Shown one piece after another: positions 62,234-64,000 of a stretch of DNA of 64,000 bases. Numbering within the stretch: position 1 is the first letter of the stretch; every line of letters starts with the position of its first letter. Both the position numbers and the translations under genes were made by a program. Below the pieces are notes generated by a model. It saw nothing but the letters and a program-made list of their open reading frames with translations. It was not told the origin of the DNA and ran no database searches. The stretch is from contig JACETI010000003.1 of assembly GCA_013911415.1 (NCBI GenBank), positions 284,001-348,000 of the forward strand, in the 5' to 3' direction. Origin of the DNA: Legionella sp. GTDB taxonomy: Bacteria; Pseudomonadota; Gammaproteobacteria; Legionellales; Legionellaceae.

Positions 62234-64000
62234 CTATCCATTAAGATTATTGCAATGCAACTGTGGTGTCTTTATATGCGAATAATCATTTGGATTTTCT
62301 TGTGATTGAGGCTCTTTGAAAAGCGAGTTACGAGACAAACCATAAGGTTTCTTCTGATTCATGGTATTTGAAGAGTTATCAAACATTAAACATTTTTTTA
62401 TGATTTCATGTTTATCAAGTTTTTCTAAAATGCACATGACTTCTTCTTTGTTTTTTCCAGGAAACTGAGTCTTAATATGGCTCGGTAAAACATCAATTTT
62501 ATTTAATTCACGTAGAATTTGTGCAGACCATTTTTCTAAATAAGGCTTCGATTTTTCTGCCAATTCAATCATATGAGACTTTCCGTTTCCAAGGAGACCC
62601 ATTTTGGATTCGGTTAAGATACAAGCCCAAAACATACTATCATATTTATCAGTTCTTATTACTTCGTTTAATGAAAAATTGATATTTTTTAAATTTTCAA
62701 TGCTTTTTTCTAACGTGGCTAATGACATAATTTCTGCAGGGAAAATCTCATCCACTTTTAAATGATATATTTCATGTATTTTCTTCAACTTTGTTAAATA
62801 TTCATTCTTCAGATTATCATCATCATCTTTCATACATATAAACGTGTCCAAATCACTTATATGTTCACCGTTAATTTTTAATTGGTCTCTTGTCGCGCTA
62901 CCAAAAACAAAACCAAATACGAGATTTTCCTTAAAAACGTCGGCTACCATTTGATCAAAATCATTTACAGCGTGAAATGTTTTTTTATGAGGCAGACAAT
63001 TAGGATCTTTCTTCTTTAACTCTGTCTTCGCTTCAAACAATAAAAATTTTGCAATAACCTCAGGAATTAATATGGGCATTGGGTATTTAGTAAGGACTTG
63101 CCCCTCTTTTTTGATGACGGAAGATGCATGCATACCATAACCGCCATAAGCGTTATAACCAATTTCTACGTCATGAATAATCTTATCTTTCATGACTATT
63201 CCTACATTTCCAGATTTACCGGGTGTTTTACTATCATCTTTACTCGATACGTAAGCACTATCGCCGTATAAAGAAACATACATCCGATTAGGGGGATAAG
63301 CACCCTTGTTACCTTCAAAATACAAACTTAAGTCTTTATCTTCATGATAAACATGAATAAAAGCGATAGGACTGTACATCTCTTTATAATTTAATTTTTC
63401 ATCTTTGATATCACTTACAATGATCGTAGGATTAACAATGTTATTCTTATAATCGATTACGCCACCCGCTAAAATATCTTTTCTGTTATAAAAAAGTATT
63501 TCTGCAAGCCTTTCCAATTCTTCCAGGCGATTGATAGGACCAATGATAGTCTCAGGATCCGTAAAAACGCCTGTTTTTAATTGCAAATATTTTTCACTAA
63601 ACTTTTTAATAAATTCTTCAGCGACTCCTTCATGCACTAAGATTGCATCTGGGCCAGCACAATCCTGGCCGCCATTAAATCCTTTAACATGAACAGCATC
63701 TTCTACCGCTTTTTCTAAATTAGCTGTCTCCGTAATCACTAATGGATTATGCCCAGATCCATTTAAAATCAGTACGGAACGTTCGGGCATGTCTTTTAAA
63801 AACTTTTCTGCATTCGATGGTTTGCCTGTAAAAACAACTAGATTTGCTTTATTTATACAAGGTAAGAAACCTTTATGGTTTGTATTAAATATTTTTACGT
63901 TTTTAAATAATTTTTCTAATTCGAGTGCATTGGAAATTTTCTCAATGATATTGTTTTCTTGCAGCAATGTATTCGGACGAAGATTCACTTCTGTAATCAT
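62234..64000 (-). CDS. Aldehyde dehydrogenase-nucleotidyltransferase fusion, 5' truncated by the window
   Basis: 588 residues visible. The ATG at the very edge is probably internal, because the visible part begins in the middle of an ALDH fold. LVVFTGKPSNAEKF corresponds to the NAD-loop 'FTGS' region, the GGQDC at about 111-115 holds the catalytic Cys114, and GYNAYGGYGMHASS is the C-terminal loop. The usual Glu of LELGG is replaced (LILNGSG). From about 350 a nucleotidyltransferase domain follows: FVFGSATRD and, later, SDLDTF, the GSxxR...SDLD pattern of MNT/pol-beta-type enzymes, with a helical region after it. The tail (about 545-588) is polar. This domain pairing is unusual; function unknown. 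Confidence 0.65.
   Translation of the reverse strand: MITEVNLRPNTLLQENNIIEKISNALELEKLFKNVKIFNTNHKGFLPCINKANLVVFTGKPSNAEKFLKDMPERSVLILNGSGHNPLVITETANLEKAVEDAVHVKGFNGGQDCAGPDAILVHEGVAEEFIKKFSEKYLQLKTGVFTDPETIIGPINRLEELERLAEILFYNRKDILAGGVIDYKNNIVNPTIIVSDIKDEKLNYKEMYSPIAFIHVYHEDKDLSLYFEGNKGAYPPNRMYVSLYGDSAYVSSKDDSKTPGKSGNVGIVMKDKIIHDVEIGYNAYGGYGMHASSVIKKEGQVLTKYPMPILIPEVIAKFLLFEAKTELKKKDPNCLPHKKTFHAVNDFDQMVADVFKENLVFGFVFGSATRDQLKINGEHISDLDTFICMKDDDDNLKNEYLTKLKKIHEIYHLKVDEIFPAEIMSLATLEKSIENLKNINFSLNEVIRTDKYDSMFWACILTESKMGLLGNGKSHMIELAEKSKPYLEKWSAQILRELNKIDVLPSHIKTQFPGKNKEEVMCILEKLDKHEIIKKCLMFDNSSNTMNQKKPYGLSRNSLFKEPQSQENPNDYSHIKTPQLHCNNLNG

Overview
The window reads as chromosome of an intracellular gammaproteobacterium of the Legionellales type (Legionellaceae/Coxiellaceae relatives). 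Genus cannot be fixed from this sequence. Gram-negative housekeeping genes (LolCD, a MacAB-TolC-type exporter, SodC, photolyase, MidA-like methyltransferase, nonulosonic acid genes) are interleaved with large proteins typical of type IV-secreted effectors: ankyrin repeats, host-type cysteine protease folds, coiled coils and novel solenoid repeats. Three of four tandem ankyrin genes also carry upstream sequences resembling the PmrA-regulated boxes of Legionella and Coxiella effector genes. No tRNA, rRNA, CRISPR, insertion sequence or phage gene was seen.

Layout. 1-1118: start of a lytic transglycosylase (leftward) and a secreted phosphodiester glycosidase-like protein. 1160-10604: four leftward paralogous genes, each with an N-terminal Cys/His/Asp papain-like domain followed by ankyrin repeats. 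10776-15572: leftward efflux operon tolC-macA-ABC ATPase-permease. 15590-16493: pteridine reductase-like SDR with the stub of a broken DUF2520 gene in front of it. 16796-21309: an apparently circularly permuted endonuclease/exonuclease/phosphatase-fold protein and a divergent P1B-type ATPase. 21318-30491: photolyase, a 1825-residue secreted repeat protein, and lolC-lolD. 30684-35920: TraX-like protein, SodC, a possible 25-residue peptide, a GRDP-like protein and a free-standing A-PCP-C nonribosomal peptide synthetase. 35927-37542: a PTPS/QueD-family protein overlapping a MidA-like methyltransferase.

37672-48646 is a second effector-like island: two coiled-coil paralogs, a membrane protein, a YopJ-like protein lacking the catalytic cysteine, a protein with duplicated TQT motifs, and a protein built of ten exact 29-residue repeats. 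49089-54085 is a rightward nonulosonic (probably pseudaminic) acid operon containing an unusual SDR-ATP-grasp fusion. 54123-56234 encodes 33-residue repeats joined to an OTU-like domain resembling Legionella Lot deubiquitinases. The right end holds a CinA-N protein, a Bcr/CflA transporter, an intact DUF2520 protein, two unknown proteins and a truncated aldehyde dehydrogenase-nucleotidyltransferase fusion.

The strongest novelty candidates are the four-gene ankyrin/C58-like protease cluster with its shared promoter architecture, the repeat-OTU protein, the 29-residue-repeat protein, the degenerate YopJ-like protein and the permuted EEP protein. All functional calls rest on motif reading by eye; no database search or structure prediction was run.
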